Positions 13,888 to 22,500 of a stretch of DNA of 44,607 nucleotides are shown piece by piece. The stretch covers positions 1-44,607 of the IMG/VR virus record IMGVR_UViG_3300038435_000021; one strand, 5' to 3'. Each line of letters starts with the position of its first letter. Positions within the stretch are counted from its first letter, which is position 1. Made by a program: the position numbers and the translations under genes. Source of the DNA: a virus. Under the pieces are notes generated by a model. The model saw only the letters and a program-made list of their open reading frames with translations. It did no database searches and was not told the DNA's origin.

Positions 13888-14383
13888 CAATGTGGTACTT
13901 CGCTCAGACATGTACAAGGCGCTCGCCCGCCGTATTGAGTTTCTGTATGAAGAGATCGACGCATTAGAGCGCATTGACGAAGTGCTCGATGATACCATCC
14001 CAGAGTTGGGTGAGTACGATGATAAGGTGCATGACACGTTGCACACTCTTCTCCACACGGTGCCGTTATTTGCTCACATCGATTACCGTGACTACCCGTA
14101 CAACGTGAACGCAGTTGAAGAAGGGGAGGAAGAGGAAGAAGCTGAACCCACCTTTCAGGGTATATCTCGGTCCACATACCGTGAGTGGGAGGGTGTCTCA
14201 CAGAAGAATGAAAATGGCACCGGTGGTGCACTCAACCCGTCCGAAGAAGATGACGACGATGAGACGGCACACAGTGAAGATATACGCTCACTCTGTGAGT
14301 TTCAGTGCAAAGAGGCCCTAGCAGCAGTGGACAATGCAAAGGCAGCGCTGGAAGGAGCCTTGCGTGCGTATAGAGCTAAATGA
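13877..14383 (+). CDS. Hypothetical acidic protein (168 aa), paralogue of previous gene
   Basis: Function not recognised. Start 13877 has GGGAGG upstream and overlaps the previous gene. The N-terminal 70 residues are helical and resemble the gene before (ARRIEFLYEEIDALERIDEV). They are followed by a very acidic linker (EEGEEEEEAEP), a second acidic run (PSEEDDDDETAHSED) and a C-terminal Ala-rich helix (KEALAAVDNAKAALEGALRA). Acidic linkers of this sort suggest DNA mimicry or protein docking. It overlaps the nuclease start. Confidence 0.7.
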   Translation: MEINNVVLRSDMYKALARRIEFLYEEIDALERIDEVLDDTIPELGEYDDKVHDTLHTLLHTVPLFAHIDYRDYPYNVNAVEEGEEEEEAEPTFQGISRSTYREWEGVSQKNENGTGGALNPSEEDDDDETAHSEDIRSLCEFQCKEALAAVDNAKAALEGALRAYRAK

Positions 14384-15152
14384 GGAGCTGAGGGATAAGG
14401 TGCTCAGGGCAGTATCGGCGAGCATGGCCCACGAGACCCCGCGTGATGAGAAAATCCACGCCTCAGACCTCACCAGCCCACTAAAGGCATATTGGCAGCG
14501 CAAACACCCACTTCCTGCAATCCCCTATGAAGTTGGGTTCTGGCTCACTGGGCGTGCGCACCATTACTACCTTGTCTACGCATGCTCGGGAGTGGACGAC
14601 ACACAAGAGGCGTCGTTCTGGTCAGAAGAATTACAGTTGTTGTGGTCACCTGACTTGAATGCGGAGAATGCGGAGTTTAAAACCTCACGGCGATGGACTC
14701 CACCCACCTCTGAGGAAGAGGCAATGGAATCTCTGAAGTACTACCGGGACCAGTGTCTCACGTATGCAGTCGCAAAGGGGGTAAACTATTGGCACCTGAT
14801 TGTGCTCTACTTATCCCCGATGGAGAACGGCACTCGGAAGCTACTTGCCCCATTCCCAGAGGCGTATACGCTCTTCTTCACCGATGAGGAAATTGAGAAC
14901 CATCGTAAGTGGGTTCACTCCACGCGCACTAAGCTAGAGTGGGCACTGGCGCATGATGACCCGAGTCAGCTTGAGTTGTGCACGGACAAGTTCTGTTACC
15001 AGAACCGGGGCCAAGGGCGGGGAAAGCCCGCCTTGATTGAGCCACTCTGTAAGTGGTTCGAGGTGTGCAAACCAAAAGGCAGGTATGACCTATTCATTAA
15101 CCCACCATCGACCATCAAGGAAAAGATGGCGAGAAAGAGAGAAGCGGTATGA
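14364..15152 (+). CDS. RecB/Cas4-like PD-(D/E)XK exonuclease (262 aa)
   Basis: Motifs in order: H66 in GRAHHYYL, Asp97 in WSPDLNAENAEFKTS, Glu104 and Lys106 forming the ExK, and a QxxxY-type YRDQCLTYA (127-135), all typical of the RecB nuclease superfamily. C-terminal cysteines (LCTDKFC, later PLCKWFEVC) could hold a 4Fe-4S cluster as in Cas4 and AddB. The GTG at 14364 is chosen because AAGGAG (14352-14357) is well spaced, although the frame is open from 14334. It probably acts in recombination or end processing with the DEDD exonuclease and resolvase-like nuclease downstream. The stop overlaps the next ATG. Confidence 0.82.
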   Translation: MRIELNEELRDKVLRAVSASMAHETPRDEKIHASDLTSPLKAYWQRKHPLPAIPYEVGFWLTGRAHHYYLVYACSGVDDTQEASFWSEELQLLWSPDLNAENAEFKTSRRWTPPTSEEEAMESLKYYRDQCLTYAVAKGVNYWHLIVLYLSPMENGTRKLLAPFPEAYTLFFTDEEIENHRKWVHSTRTKLEWALAHDDPSQLELCTDKFCYQNRGQGRGKPALIEPLCKWFEVCKPKGRYDLFINPPSTIKEKMARKREAV

Positions 15153-15988
15153 CCATGATTACACGGTTGCTCGTTGCCTTACTCCTGTGTGTTTGGGGGG
15201 CAACCCCCTCGCATGGGCAAACACAAATATGCTACGTAGCCGGAAAGAACCATGTCGCAACGTGGGAGGACAAGTGGCTTCCCGGCATGCCACAACGTGA
15301 CGGGTTCTGGACAAATTCACTGTGCCCCAATTGGGCAGGCAAGTTGCCCGCCAGTGCTAGCACAACTGGGAAGCCACAGTGCTACGCCTCACTTCCGGTG
15401 GCCCCGCTCAATGTGTTCTCGGGATTTGGGAAGTGTCGACAACAAGAGAATGTGCTCACACAAGAGTGCCATTCTGCAGAAGTGTGCCTTGATGCCATGA
15501 AGAATGTGGGCACGGTCAATAATGCGTGCGTCGCAGAGACCAACACGGCAGTAGCAACGTGGGCTTACTCTATTGATTGCTCCAACGTGAGCCGCAAGTG
15601 GCGTGACAACTGGGGCGGCACGTGGTACCTAGACCAAGTGCAGCATCAGCGTGGCGTGTCAGGGTGGATTGACACCTCGACTTCCTACAGCAGCAAGGCC
15701 AAGTGTGGGTGGTGGCGTGTAAGTGGGAGCAAGTACCCTACTGGGTTTGCCGACATGAGCGGAACCTTCTCAGGAACCAAGGTGCCACAGAAGTCCTGCC
15801 TCACAACGGTGCAGATTAATGGCACCGTGGACGCGGACAAGTTGCAAGGCTCCTTCCGCAACAGCAAGGGACTCACCGGCCCATTCAACATGTACTCTAT
15901 TGAACCACCCCCTGGGTTCACGTGGTTCAATTGGAACCCCACCACCCCAGCGACCACATATAGTCGTGCGCCATGGGAGACGAACTAG
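15149..15988 (+). CDS. Secreted Cys-rich protein with signal peptide (279 aa)
   Basis: The N-terminus is a clear Sec signal peptide: MTMITR, a hydrophobic core LLVALLLCVWGA, then a cleavage region PSHGQ near residues 22-24. The exported part has about 12 Cys and many Trp and Tyr (WRDNWGGTWYLDQV; KCGWWRVSGSKYP), like an extracytoplasmic disulfide-bonded protein. Function not recognised; it may act in the periplasm or on the cell surface, for example in superinfection exclusion. It is out of place in a replication operon, yet is translationally coupled (ATGA) to the nuclease upstream. Confidence 0.75.
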   Translation: MTMITRLLVALLLCVWGATPSHGQTQICYVAGKNHVATWEDKWLPGMPQRDGFWTNSLCPNWAGKLPASASTTGKPQCYASLPVAPLNVFSGFGKCRQQENVLTQECHSAEVCLDAMKNVGTVNNACVAETNTAVATWAYSIDCSNVSRKWRDNWGGTWYLDQVQHQRGVSGWIDTSTSYSSKAKCGWWRVSGSKYPTGFADMSGTFSGTKVPQKSCLTTVQINGTVDADKLQGSFRNSKGLTGPFNMYSIEPPPGFTWFNWNPTTPATTYSRAPWETN

Positions 15989-16261
15989 ATGTATTCATAC
16001 TCTGATGATCCAGACTCGATGTACTACAAAGTGGTAGTACCCGTGATGAGCGCTCCGGCGCTTCCTCCTGGGTATGTCATCACAGATGTTGCTCGCCCTG
16101 ACTCACGGCACTACACCGAAGTGATGGCCGCACGGCAGGCCCCACCTCTTTCACACCTTGAGGGCCTCACACTTGCGCTTATGGCAACCGAGGGAAAACG
16201 GTACCCCTCATTCCAGGACCGGGCGCAAGCGATGATTGACCATATAAAGACCCAGTCGTAG
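15989..16261 (+). CDS. Small hypothetical protein (90 aa)
   Basis: Function not recognised. Its ATG follows the previous TAG directly and there is no clear ribosome binding site, so it depends on coupling. The sequence is Tyr/Asp/Pro-rich at the N-terminus (MYSYSDDPDSMYYK) and helical later (SHLEGLTLALMATEGKRYPS). It has no membrane segment. It is followed by a GC-rich hairpin and a 15-bp site. Confidence 0.65.
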   Translation: MYSYSDDPDSMYYKVVVPVMSAPALPPGYVITDVARPDSRHYTEVMAARQAPPLSHLEGLTLALMATEGKRYPSFQDRAQAMIDHIKTQS

Positions 16262-16269
16262 TCGCAACA

Positions 16270-16289
16270 GTGCGCCCTTTCGGGCGCAC
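16270..16289 (+). terminator. GC-rich hairpin after the gene ending at 16261
   Basis: GTGCGCCC, loop TTTC, GGGCGCAC: a perfect 8-bp stem 8 bp after the stop codon. With no U-tract it is more likely an mRNA stability or partial termination structure than a full terminator. The adjoining exact 15-bp site starts 5 bp further on. Confidence 0.55.
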
Positions 16290-16294
16290 GGTGA

Positions 16295-16309
16295 GTTAAA
16301 TCATTTAAC
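16295..16309 (+). repeat. 15-bp genome-wide site, copy 7 (exact)
   Basis: GTTAAATCATTTAAC in the short gap between the hairpin and the exonuclease gene, about 4 bp before that gene's ribosome binding site. Confidence 0.9.
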
Positions 16310-16325
16310 AACGAAGGGAGAATAC

Positions 16326-16949
16326 ATGCGCAAAGTGAAAGGTCCGAAGTCCAAAATACAACGCCTCACGCTAGAGGAAGTGAGTGAGGGGGCATCAGTG
16401 GGGGTGTGGGACCTTGAGTGCACCAGCCTCAATGCGGGGTTCGGCACGGTGTTGTGTTCCGGGCTGGCACCCCTCAGCGCAACAAAAGCCTCTGAGGTGC
16501 AAGTGTGGCGCATTGATGATTTTCACGATGATTCACGCCACTGGTGGAAGGATGGCCCATTGCTCAAGCAAATAGTGAAGGAGTTGAATCAGTATGAGTA
16601 CATCGTGGGGTTCAACACAAAGTGGTACGATGTTGCGTTCCTCGATACGCGCCTTATCAAGTGGGGCATTCAGCGGATGCTGGGCACCATTAAACACGTC
16701 GATGTGTTTCAGTTTGGTCGTAAGCGGTTGAGGGTGAACAATCGATCACAACAAGCACTCATCACTCACCTGCAGTGCGAGCACAACAAAACACCGCTCA
16801 CCCCCCTCATCTGGAGTAAGGCACAATTTGGCAACGTGTCCGCGCTCAATCAAATTGAAGAGCACAACGTGGCTGATGTGCTCTCGTTGGCTGAGGCGAC
16901 ACGCAAGTTGCTCCTTGTGACCAGCATCCCATGGCAGTACATTCGATAG
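16326..16949 (+). CDS. DEDD-type 3'-5' exonuclease / RNase H-like nuclease (207 aa)
   Basis: Motif I is VWDLECTSL with Asp29 and Glu31. Motif II is VGFNTKWYDVAFL, with the Asp after the N-x4-D pattern. Motif III is EEHNVADVLSLAE with the His and Asp of the DEDDh-like group. This resembles the RNase_H_2 family of predicted exonucleases. Single-domain length fits. It likely degrades nucleic acid during replication, recombination or host-DNA turnover. GAAGGGAG precedes the start at 16326. Confidence 0.8.
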   Translation: MRKVKGPKSKIQRLTLEEVSEGASVGVWDLECTSLNAGFGTVLCSGLAPLSATKASEVQVWRIDDFHDDSRHWWKDGPLLKQIVKELNQYEYIVGFNTKWYDVAFLDTRLIKWGIQRMLGTIKHVDVFQFGRKRLRVNNRSQQALITHLQCEHNKTPLTPLIWSKAQFGNVSALNQIEEHNVADVLSLAEATRKLLLVTSIPWQYIR

Positions 16950-16956
16950 GAGAAAT

Positions 16957-17424
16957 ATGACTGTCTATCACAAATACCCTGAAAGTATCTTTGATTCTTT
17001 TGCTGATGTGTTGGTGGTGCCTGTCAACTGCGTAGGGTCAATGGGTAAAGGGTTGGCCCTGGCAGTGAAGCTCCGATACCCGGCTGTGTATGAGGACTAC
17101 CAAGAGCTGTGTGCAACTCAGACTATTTGCCCTGGCAATACAGTGATAACGTACTATCTCCGTCGTGATTACCCCAAGGCGGTTGCGTTTCTTCCGACCA
17201 AAAATGATTGGCGAGAGAAAAGCACCATAGGGTTGGTGGCATCCGGGCTCGTCTCTTTCGCCCAGCGAGTGTATGACGATGTTGACGTTACGAGTGTTGC
17301 TATACCAGCCCTTGGGTGCGGAGCGGGGGGGCTTGTATGGGCTGACGTACAACCTCGCATTGAAGGGTTTGCGGCATTGTGCCCTCATATCACAACACAC
17401 ATTTACCCCCCACCGGGGTGCTAG
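16957..17424 (+). CDS. Macro-domain ADP-ribose-binding protein, DarG-like (155 aa)
   Basis: The macro fold is recognised by VVPVNCVGSMGKGLALAVKL (about 20-39), with the NCVGSMGKG loop typical of the DarG and ALC1-like branch, and PALGCGAGGLVWADV (110-124), the phosphate-binding loop. It is a single macro domain, shorter than full DarG antitoxin. DarG removes ADP-ribose that DarT toxin places on DNA, and DarTG systems defend against phage, so a counter-defence role is plausible. Alternatives are handling of ADP-ribose from other NAD-based defences, or ADP-ribose-1''-phosphate metabolism. Weak AGGAG precedes the ATG. Confidence 0.85.
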   Translation: MTVYHKYPESIFDSFADVLVVPVNCVGSMGKGLALAVKLRYPAVYEDYQELCATQTICPGNTVITYYLRRDYPKAVAFLPTKNDWREKSTIGLVASGLVSFAQRVYDDVDVTSVAIPALGCGAGGLVWADVQPRIEGFAALCPHITTHIYPPPGC

Positions 17425-17435
17425 AAGGAGTACAT

Positions 17436-17510
17436 ATGTTCTTCCTCATTTTATTGTGGTTGCTCATCGTTGTCATTGTGTTCTCTGCTGTGCGGGCGGG
17501 AGATAGATAA
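17436..17510 (+). CDS. Tiny membrane peptide (24 aa)
   Basis: A strong AGAAGGAG lies 5 bp before the ATG, and the stop overlaps the next start as TAATG. The peptide is one hydrophobic helix (FFLILLWLLIVVIVFSAV) with a short polar tail (RAGDR). No function is recognised. Candidates are a small holin-like or membrane-modulating peptide, or a leader peptide that couples translation of the secreted protein behind it. It is below usual gene-calling length, but the ribosome binding site and overlap support it. Confidence 0.6.
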   Translation: MFFLILLWLLIVVIVFSAVRAGDR

Positions 17511-18136
17511 TGTGGTATTTCGTTGTTACTGGGTTGTTCGTGGTACTGTCCGCTCTTCCCACGTGGGCAGTGCCCCTGTACTACTACACTGGCCTCTCTG
17601 ACACACCCCCTACAGCGCACCGTGTAGAAGCCACCCTGCGTATGGAGGCACATCCAACGTGTTACCGGGGGATGTGCCATGCGTTGGTGTGGGCCACGTT
17701 GTGGGACACAGACTCAGGTCAATATGTAGAGGCAGGGGTGGGGTACTCGCCACGGTTCAAATGCTCCCGCAAGAATAGTGTAGCACTGTGGTATGCTACG
17801 CCAGTGGAGTATGCCGGGACACCGGTGGGGTGTGTTCAACGTGGGGAGAAAGTGAGGGTTACGGTGGTCAAACGTGAGAATGAGGGTGTAGTGGTGGGGT
17901 GGGAATGGGGTGGGGCAAAGTTGGAGAAAGTGGTAGAGACCCCAGGGTGGACAACCCAGCCGGGAATAAGCCCGGTCAAGTTGGAAGTGTATTCGCGCTC
18001 TGGCGCGCCTGTGTATCCGGTGTCGGTGGAAGTGGAAGTGGAAGTGAGGTCCCCGGTGAGCGGGGTGCTACAACACACTGCGCCGTATGTGGTGCAACCA
18101 GAGAGTACACTCTCACGGTGGGAGGTGCGACAATGA
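17510..18136 (+). CDS. Secreted protein with signal peptide (208 aa)
   Basis: The N-terminus (YFVVTGLFVVLSALPTWAVP) is a signal peptide with a likely cut after TWA near residue 20. The exported part has four or more Cys (CYRGMCHALVW, FKCSRKN, VGCVQRG) and beta-type segments, ending in a Val/Glu repeat (VSVEVEVEVRSPVSG). Function not recognised. With the product of 15149 it is one of two exported proteins in the replication operon. Start is coupled to the tiny membrane peptide; the stop overlaps the nuclease start (ATGA). Confidence 0.75.
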   Translation: MWYFVVTGLFVVLSALPTWAVPLYYYTGLSDTPPTAHRVEATLRMEAHPTCYRGMCHALVWATLWDTDSGQYVEAGVGYSPRFKCSRKNSVALWYATPVEYAGTPVGCVQRGEKVRVTVVKRENEGVVVGWEWGGAKLEKVVETPGWTTQPGISPVKLEVYSRSGAPVYPVSVEVEVEVRSPVSGVLQHTAPYVVQPESTLSRWEVRQ

Positions 18137-18471
18137 AGGCGCAATCTGCCAAGGCCAAAGGGCGCAAGTTGCAGCAATTTGTGAGGGACACATTGAAGCG
18201 GATTGACCCCGCGTCGTCCTACTACTCACGGGCTATGGGCTCACAAGGAAGTGATGTGTACGGTGGGAAATTAGTGGGGGATGTTTATGTGGAGTGTCGC
18301 AATGTAGCAAACTACGAGTCCCTTAATGCGATTGTGGCAGAGATGAGAAAGGCCAGTAGGGGGTGGTGGTACATCACGAAACGACCGAAACAGCCACCGA
18401 TTGTGGTCCTTCCGTGGGAGGAGTTTGAGAAGCTCCTTGTCCAACGTGAAAGGAACACGGTGGAGAGGTAA
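18133..18471 (+). CDS. Holliday junction resolvase-like PD-(D/E)XK nuclease (112 aa)
   Basis: The layout KAKGRKLQQFVRDTL (about 7-21), SRAMGSQGSDV, KLVGDVYVECRN with the E-C-R at the ExK position, and PPIVVLPWEEFEKLL near the C-terminus matches the small Hjc-like or VRR-NUC-like endonuclease pattern. The usual Lys in ExK appears as Arg, a point to check. It would cleave branched DNA before packaging. GGGAGG lies upstream, and the ATG overlaps the previous stop. Confidence 0.65.
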   Translation: MKAQSAKAKGRKLQQFVRDTLKRIDPASSYYSRAMGSQGSDVYGGKLVGDVYVECRNVANYESLNAIVAEMRKASRGWWYITKRPKQPPIVVLPWEEFEKLLVQRERNTVER

Positions 18472-18474
18472 CAT

Positions 18475-18963
18475 ATGAGTGTATGGTCGGAGTGTTCATT
18501 CTTTAAGAAGAAGTTTATTCTACGCCCTGGTGAGAAGGTCCAGTATCTTGTCCGCTATATCATTGCTCGCACCCCCTGGTTCTCCTTCTACATCCACCAT
18601 TTCCTCGGTGTGGATGTTGGGGAGGAATTACACAACCACCCACGGAACTACATATCCATTGGGCTATCAGGAAGTTACGTAGAAGAGCGGGTGTCCTACA
18701 CAGGGGCCTCACGTGAAGCGTTTAATGCGCCGGTCTACTACACACGGTCCTACTGCGCCCCCTTCATGCGGCGCATTTCATCAACCACGGTACATCGGAT
18801 CACACAAGTGGAAGATTGCTGGACTGTGGTCCTAGGCGGACCAGTGAAACACGAATGGGGCTTCTTTGAACGGGACACGATGGTATACATCCCGGTGCAA
18901 AAGTATCTATCATTTCTTCAAGGAGGGCGTCGTACATGGCAAACAGAGACAGCAAAAGCATAA
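18475..18963 (+). CDS. Cupin-like protein (162 aa)
   Basis: An HNHPRNYISIGLSGSYVEE segment (about 53-71) supplies the HxH and Gly-containing strand of a cupin metal site; VHRITQVEDCWTVVLGGP (about 105-122) supplies the second half, ending in KHEWGFFE. This combination recurs in a phage cupin family of unknown substrate. The metal and reaction cannot be told from sequence. The ATG lies 4 bp after the previous stop, and GGAGAGG precedes it. Confidence 0.7.
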   Translation: MSVWSECSFFKKKFILRPGEKVQYLVRYIIARTPWFSFYIHHFLGVDVGEELHNHPRNYISIGLSGSYVEERVSYTGASREAFNAPVYYTRSYCAPFMRRISSTTVHRITQVEDCWTVVLGGPVKHEWGFFERDTMVYIPVQKYLSFLQGGRRTWQTETAKA

Positions 18964-19472
18964 AGAAGCTGGAATACCACTTACTCCCCTTTGATGTCCT
19001 TGACCACGTGGTGGCCGTACTTATGGATGGCAAGTACCGACCACGCCCGGCCAACGGGGATAAACCCTATGGCGCAAATAACTGGCGCACCCCGCCGTAC
19101 TTCACTCGGGAAGACATCTACAACTCACTACAGCGGCACATAATATCCCTTTTCTTCCACGGTGAGACGTTTGACCCTGACAGCAAAGAGCGACATGCCG
19201 CCCATATCGTGTGCAATGCCATATTCGCCTTGTACTACGACATGTATGACTTGTGGGACAAAGAGCATAGTGAGTTGCTCACCGTGCCCACTAGCACAGA
19301 GAGCCCAGCGGTGACATCCACAGAGGATACACCACCGAGTGAGGAGACCACACCATCTCTTCCTCCCACCATTCTTGCGTATAAAACAGTTGACCCCAGT
19401 GCGCTTGAAGAGTTGCGACAGAAAGTCATGGTGCGGTGGCGAGAGAGTGTAGGTCTTCCACCAACGGAATAG
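18936..19472 (+). CDS. DUF5664 / dATP-dGTP diphosphohydrolase-domain-like protein (178 aa)
   Basis: The pattern YHLLPFDVLDHVVAVLM (14-30), then GANNWR, SLQRHIISLFFHGETFDPDS and HAAHIVCNAIFALYY matches the phage family annotated as dATP/dGTP diphosphohydrolase N-terminal domain (YGxxNW ... RH ... GE..D..SG..H..H..WN). A Thr/Ser/Pro/Glu-rich linker (about 115-145) and a short C-terminal helix follow. It may tune nucleotide pools. It is the last gene of the rightward operon and overlaps the cupin gene by 28 bp. AAGGAGG sets the start. Confidence 0.72.
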   Translation: MANRDSKSIKKLEYHLLPFDVLDHVVAVLMDGKYRPRPANGDKPYGANNWRTPPYFTREDIYNSLQRHIISLFFHGETFDPDSKERHAAHIVCNAIFALYYDMYDLWDKEHSELLTVPTSTESPAVTSTEDTPPSEETTPSLPPTILAYKTVDPSALEELRQKVMVRWRESVGLPPTE

Positions 19473-19478
19473 AGATGA

Positions 19479-19499
19479 GAGGGGGCTATACGCCCCCTC
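19479..19499. terminator. Bidirectional hairpin between the convergent operons
   Basis: GAGGGGGC, loop TATAC, GCCCCCTC: a perfect 8-bp GC-rich stem, 6 bp after the stop of the last rightward gene and 16 bp before the last codon of the leftward operon. As an inverted repeat it works on both strands. No U-tract follows; the adjoining 15-bp site may help stop transcription. Confidence 0.7.
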
Positions 19500-19500
19500 A

Positions 19501-19515
19501 GTTAAATGATTTAAC
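19501..19515 (-). repeat. 15-bp genome-wide site, copy 8 (exact)
   Basis: GTTAAATGATTTAAC directly beside the convergent hairpin, touching the TAG stop of the leftward gene. It marks the meeting point of the two transcription units. Confidence 0.9.
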
Positions 19516-22500
19516 TATTTCCGGTCGTACCCAAACATCTGCCCAATAATGCTTTCGTTCTCACCCCGCCGCACCTTGGACCGCGTCGCCGCAATAAGGT
19601 CACGCTGGTTCCTCACCCCCTTACCTTGGCTCTCTTCCACAGCACGGCGCAATGCAAGTGCATCCTTTGCTTGTGCCGCAATCGAGATGTTGGTACGTGC
19701 TTGGTAGTTGAGCTTCCCCTGGTTCGGCCCAAACCCCACCATAGACAACCCAATCTGTTCAGGTGTGCGCTCACTGCGCAACCTCCCACCAGGACCATAG
19801 GTCCTCCCACCACGTGCAATCTCTGCCACACCTTGGGCAACGTTCATCACACCCCCTCCCACGATGTCCTTCCCCACTGTTGCCCAATCTTGCTCTTCTC
19901 CGCTCATCAATGCTCGCCCTGCATCTATCGCAAGATTCCCAATAGGCCCGGCCATATCGTCCACTCGCATGGGGAGCAACGGCCAGGGTGCGTCGGCTCC
20001 TTGTAACTCCACCCCTGTCATTTCATCAAGAGGCTTCACTTCAGGCAACACAATGCCTTGACTCGCTGCTGCCCCTCGTACCCACGAATAAAGAGGAAGT
20101 CCGGTTGTCCCACTCATGGCAAAGGTTGCCGCAAGTGCAGCAGCAACCCGTGATGTCTCCCCCTTGCGTACCAAGTTGGCAATGTAGTTGCCGTAGTTGA
20201 TGGAAAACGACTTGTACATCATCATATGCGCCGGTATCGGGGTGTTCATAATCTGAGGGCGATATGCAGCAGAGTACAGAAAGTTACTCTCCGTGCTCAC
20301 ATCCACTCCTCTCTTCAGTGCTGCGTGTCCTGTGATCCCGTTAATCTCCGCATTGTGCTTTCCTGCTTGGAATGCAATCACACGGTTGATATTCTCAATC
20401 TTCTGGCCGAACTTTACGGGTAAGGAAGCATCAATAGCTCGCGTGATGCCGGTCTCTCCGGGTGAGTCCTTCCACAGCTGATTGAGCCCCTCAGCAAGTG
20501 CCCCAGCATCAGCCGCTTCTTTGTACGCATTAGGATAGTCCAAGAGCGCCTTCATGATACCCTGACTAAAGGACTCTGTGTCCACGAGAGGCATCAAGGT
20601 GAGGAACGATTGTGAAGCATTGAGCGCATGAAACGCCGGCTTCATTGCCACATTGAGGAGGTAATGAGACGATGTGATTGTCTTCAGTGCCTTGTCCATA
20701 TGGGGCGCAATGCCCTTGGTGAGTGGGCTGCTCTCCAACGTGTCCATAATGCGCTGCATTGCGACTGCACGGCGTGTCCCTGTTTGATCTAGAATGGCAT
20801 TTTGGACAAACCGTGCGGTGGAGTGAATGGCCTTCACATCCCCGCCTTTCTTCATTGCAGCATCCATCCACGCTTTGATAGTGGCGTCACCACTTTCTCG
20901 GAGCCGATCATACACAATCTTCTTTGCCATGTTGTGGACGTAATGCTCACTTGCTTCCTCTATGTTGAGGCCGATACCCTGTGTGCCCTTCTTCTTTTGT
21001 AGCTCAGCAGCAAACACCGAGGTAGGGAGAGGAGTCTCATCTCGGTTGAGGACAAACTTCCAGTTGCGCAGTTTGCTAGCTTCCGCGTCCACAGCTTTCT
21101 GTCCGATCGCAATCTTCTGCTTCAGTATTTCCCTCGATTCCGCATACCGTTGCGCCAATGGCCCATTTGGGGTTTTCTTTGCGAGAGTATCAATAGCCAC
21201 AAGCTGGTCTTTCAACTCATCAAGCTGGGCCTTTTCGGTAAACGTGGATGTGAAGTAGGTGGGTCGGATTGGGGGCAACGTGCCTGCATCCTTGGCAAGT
21301 TTCAATCCCAGTGTGTACATAGGGTCACCCACCTCACGTTGCCATCCGCGAATAGTCCCATATGCCTTGAGCAATTGTGGCACTTCGTCCACAGCCACAC
21401 CATGGCCTTGCAACACGGTGTCGAGATGTGAGACAACTTGTTGTGGGTTTTGTACTGGTCCGTCAAGTTGCTTCAGCGCCATGAACAAGGGCTCATTACG
21501 CTCAAGTGTCTGGAGATACACTTTGTCAACGTCCCCCAGTGGGTTGGCTTTGAAGAAGTCCCGGCTCTTTTGCACAAAGTGTTGCACCATTCCTTTGTGT
21601 GTCTCATCCGCTGCGACCAGCATATCAGCGGTGTGAGTGAGGTGTGGGTCATTGTGTTTGCGAAGAGCATATTGTAGGCGCTGGAATTTGCGAAATACCC
21701 CAGGTCCTACGATCTTTTCACCTGCTTTAAGCAATGGCTGCTGGGTGGCTTCTGGGAGCACTTCCACCATACGACGAAAGGTATCAACATCCTGGTGAAG
21801 GTAGTCTGGGAGACTTTTGAGTGTATCGTCGTTGAACCGCGCCAACTCCTCAGCGAGGGCACCGTCAATGGTCCCCTCAGTTTTCATGCCCTTTGCCACT
21901 TTGCCTTGGTATGTGGTGAGCTGTTGGGGTGTGTTGTTAATCTTCGCAAGCTCTTCATTATTGGTGATACGACTTACTTCAGCCCGTAACCGAAGGAGTT
22001 CTTTCGAATCAGCCACGGGTGTTCCAGCAATACGTGCTGCCTCATCAAGTGCAGTACGTTTCTGAATCTCATGCTGAAGAGCAAGCTTTGTCGCAACTGC
22101 AACGTCTTCCCCGTTGTCCACCTGATACTTTACCACGTCGTAGACCGTCTTATAGGGGGAGTTGGGGGCGTTTACTCGTGTGAAGTTGTAGACCGGTGTG
22201 TTCGTTGCTTCTGCTCGCACCTGCTCTGCATAGGATTGACGGCGCGCCATGATGGCCGTCATAGAGGCGCCTTCCACCTCAACTTGTCCGGGCACTGTGG
22301 GAAGCTCAGGACGTGTGATAGTGGTCGGGGCCAACGTGCGCCCTGCATCACTTGCTGCAATCTTGCCCGATGTGCGCAGTGCGCCACGTGCTGCCCCACC
22401 AGCAACTTGACCGATGACGCTCCCAAAACTGGCACCGACCGTTTCTAGTGCACTCTCCGCATTGAGCAAGGGGCGGTTGAATATCCACGACTCCACTGCC

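Noticed and set aside
15149-15162. ATGACCATGATTAC, identical to the start of lacZ alpha, suggesting vector contamination
   Set aside because: The match is only 14 bp, and the reading frame continues as a phage-like secreted protein coupled to its neighbour; coincidence.
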